A DNA stretch of 64,000 bases from contig NZ_CP039249.1 of NCBI RefSeq assembly GCF_004795835.1, positions 558,001 to 622,000 on the forward strand, written 5' to 3'. Both the position numbers and the translations under genes were made by a program. The notes under the pieces are model-generated. The model was not told where the DNA came from. It saw only the letters and a list, made by a program, of their open reading frames with translations, and did not search any database. Positions 63,162 to 64,000 of this stretch are shown here, piece after piece (positions within the stretch are counted from its first letter, which is position 1; each line of letters begins with the position of its first letter). Source of the DNA: Sphingomonas sp. PAMC26645. GTDB lineage: Bacteria; Pseudomonadota; Alphaproteobacteria; Sphingomonadales; Sphingomonadaceae.

Positions 63162-64000
63162 TTAGATCGCATGCCCCTCGGTATCGCGCAGCACTTCGCG
63201 GCGGCCGACATGATCCGGCCGGCCGACGATGCCGTCCTTCTCCATCCGCTCGATCAGCCGCGCAGCCGAATTGTAGCCGATCCGCAACTGGCGCTGGAGC
63301 CACGAGGTCGACGCCTTCTGCGACTCGCACACCAGCTGGATCGCCTGGCGATATTGCTGGTCTTCCGCCGAGTCTTCCCCGGTCGGCGAGCCCTCCAATG
63401 CGAAGCTCTCCTCGGGCTCCTCAGTCACCGACGAGATGTAATCGGGCAGCCCCTGCGAGCGCCAATGATCCGCCACCAGCCGCACTTCGTCATCGGTCAC
63501 GAACGGCCCGTGGACACGGACGATGCCCTTGCCGCCGGGCATGTAGAGCATGTCGCCCTTGCCCAGCAGCTGCTCCGCGCCCTGTTCGCCGAGGATGGTG
63601 CGCGAATCGATCTTCGAGGTGACATGGAAGCTGATCCGGGTCGGCAGGTTGGCCTTGATGACGCCGGTGATGACGTCGACCGACGGCCGCTGCGTCGCCA
63701 AGATCAGGTGGATGCCCGCCGCTCGTGCCTTCTGCGCAAGCCGCTGGATGAGGAATTCGACCTCCTTGCCCGCGGTCATCATCAGATCGGCGAGCTCGTC
63801 GACGATGACGACGATCTGCGGCAGGACGTCGTATTCGAGCTTCTCCTCCTCGTACATCGGCGCGCCGGTATCCGGGTGATACCCCGTCTGCACCTTGCGC
63901 CCGAGCGGTTGCCCCTTGGCCTTCGCACCGCGCACCTTGTCGTTGAAGCCGGCAAGGCTGCGCACGCCAACGGAGGACATCTGGCGATAGCGGTCCTCCA
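63162..64000 (-). CDS. ftsK: DNA translocase FtsK, C-terminal part
   Basis: The frame is open to the window's right edge, so the N-terminal membrane domain and linker lie outside. What is seen is the motor and gamma domain: EDRYRQMSSVGVRSLAGFND, the Walker B segment IVVIVDELADLMMTAGKEVE, LAQKARAAGIHLILATQRPS, PTRISFHVTSKIDSRTILGE and the winged-helix QLRIGYNSAARLIERMEKDG that reads KOPS sequences. FtsK pumps DNA through the septum and activates chromosome dimer resolution. Confidence 0.96.
   Translation of the reverse strand, partial: EDRYRQMSSVGVRSLAGFNDKVRGAKAKGQPLGRKVQTGYHPDTGAPMYEEEKLEYDVLPQIVVIVDELADLMMTAGKEVEFLIQRLAQKARAAGIHLILATQRPSVDVITGVIKANLPTRISFHVTSKIDSRTILGEQGAEQLLGKGDMLYMPGGKGIVRVHGPFVTDDEVRLVADHWRSQGLPDYISSVTEEPEESFALEGSPTGEDSAEDQQYRQAIQLVCESQKASTSWLQRQLRIGYNSAARLIERMEKDGIVGRPDHVGRREVLRDTEGHAI

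Overview
The window looks like the replication-origin region of a Sphingomonas-type alphaproteobacterium. The evidence is high GC content, a crtY-crtI-crtB carotenoid set, GIY-free housekeeping gene order typical of sphingomonads, alphaproteobacterial families (DUF1491, DUF3576, HemJ, DUF6489-like), and hemE next to a DnaA-box cluster, the arrangement known at the Caulobacter origin. No prophage, insertion sequence, CRISPR array, rRNA or tRNA gene was recognised.

Left part (1-18.4 kb): the 3' end of a family 5 uracil-DNA glycosylase, an MBL-fold lipoprotein, AguB amidase, Ung, a short PhnA-like protein, a helix-turn-helix protein, a class II Fic protein, an AT-rich gene of probable foreign origin, thiC under a TPP riboswitch, an outer-membrane barrel, a tandem pair of exported ferritin-like proteins, a MipA/OmpV protein, DUF2141 protein and a Tat-exported GH127 arabinofuranosidase. 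Middle (18.8-32 kb): crtY-crtI, a small cysteine-patterned peptide, a LOG hydrolase and crtB, then an Atm1-type ABC exporter, RecQ with two coupled small genes, AsmA, and a SleB-like hydrolase.

Origin part (32-50 kb): ptsN, hpf, dnaQ, coaE, aroE, maf and ppsR all run leftwards, and hemE, hemJ, rho and terC run rightwards from a 320-base gap with five DnaA-box-like sites, an AT-rich stretch and three GAATC sites. This is the best oriC candidate. About 7-11 kb to the right lie mnmE-mnmG-rsmG-parA-parB. Three ParB-binding parS palindromes flank the origin (in aroE, between mnmE and mnmG, and in rsmG), so origin, segregation genes and centromere sites are all here.

Right part (50-64 kb): holA-lptE-leuS-DUF3576 on the minus strand, an outer-membrane barrel, a ThiE-like protein, yggS and a HAD phosphatase, a coupled xth-ribA-YdcF set, lolA, an OprB-type porin and the 3' part of ftsK.

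At least five families of palindromic intergenic repeats are scattered through the window. One palindrome sits in frame inside leuS at the entry to the editing domain, and another supplies the ribosome-binding site of crtB. The most unusual protein is the 90-residue peptide at 21.7 kb: its six cysteines are spaced 4-11-11-11-4 with a proline turn exactly at the centre.
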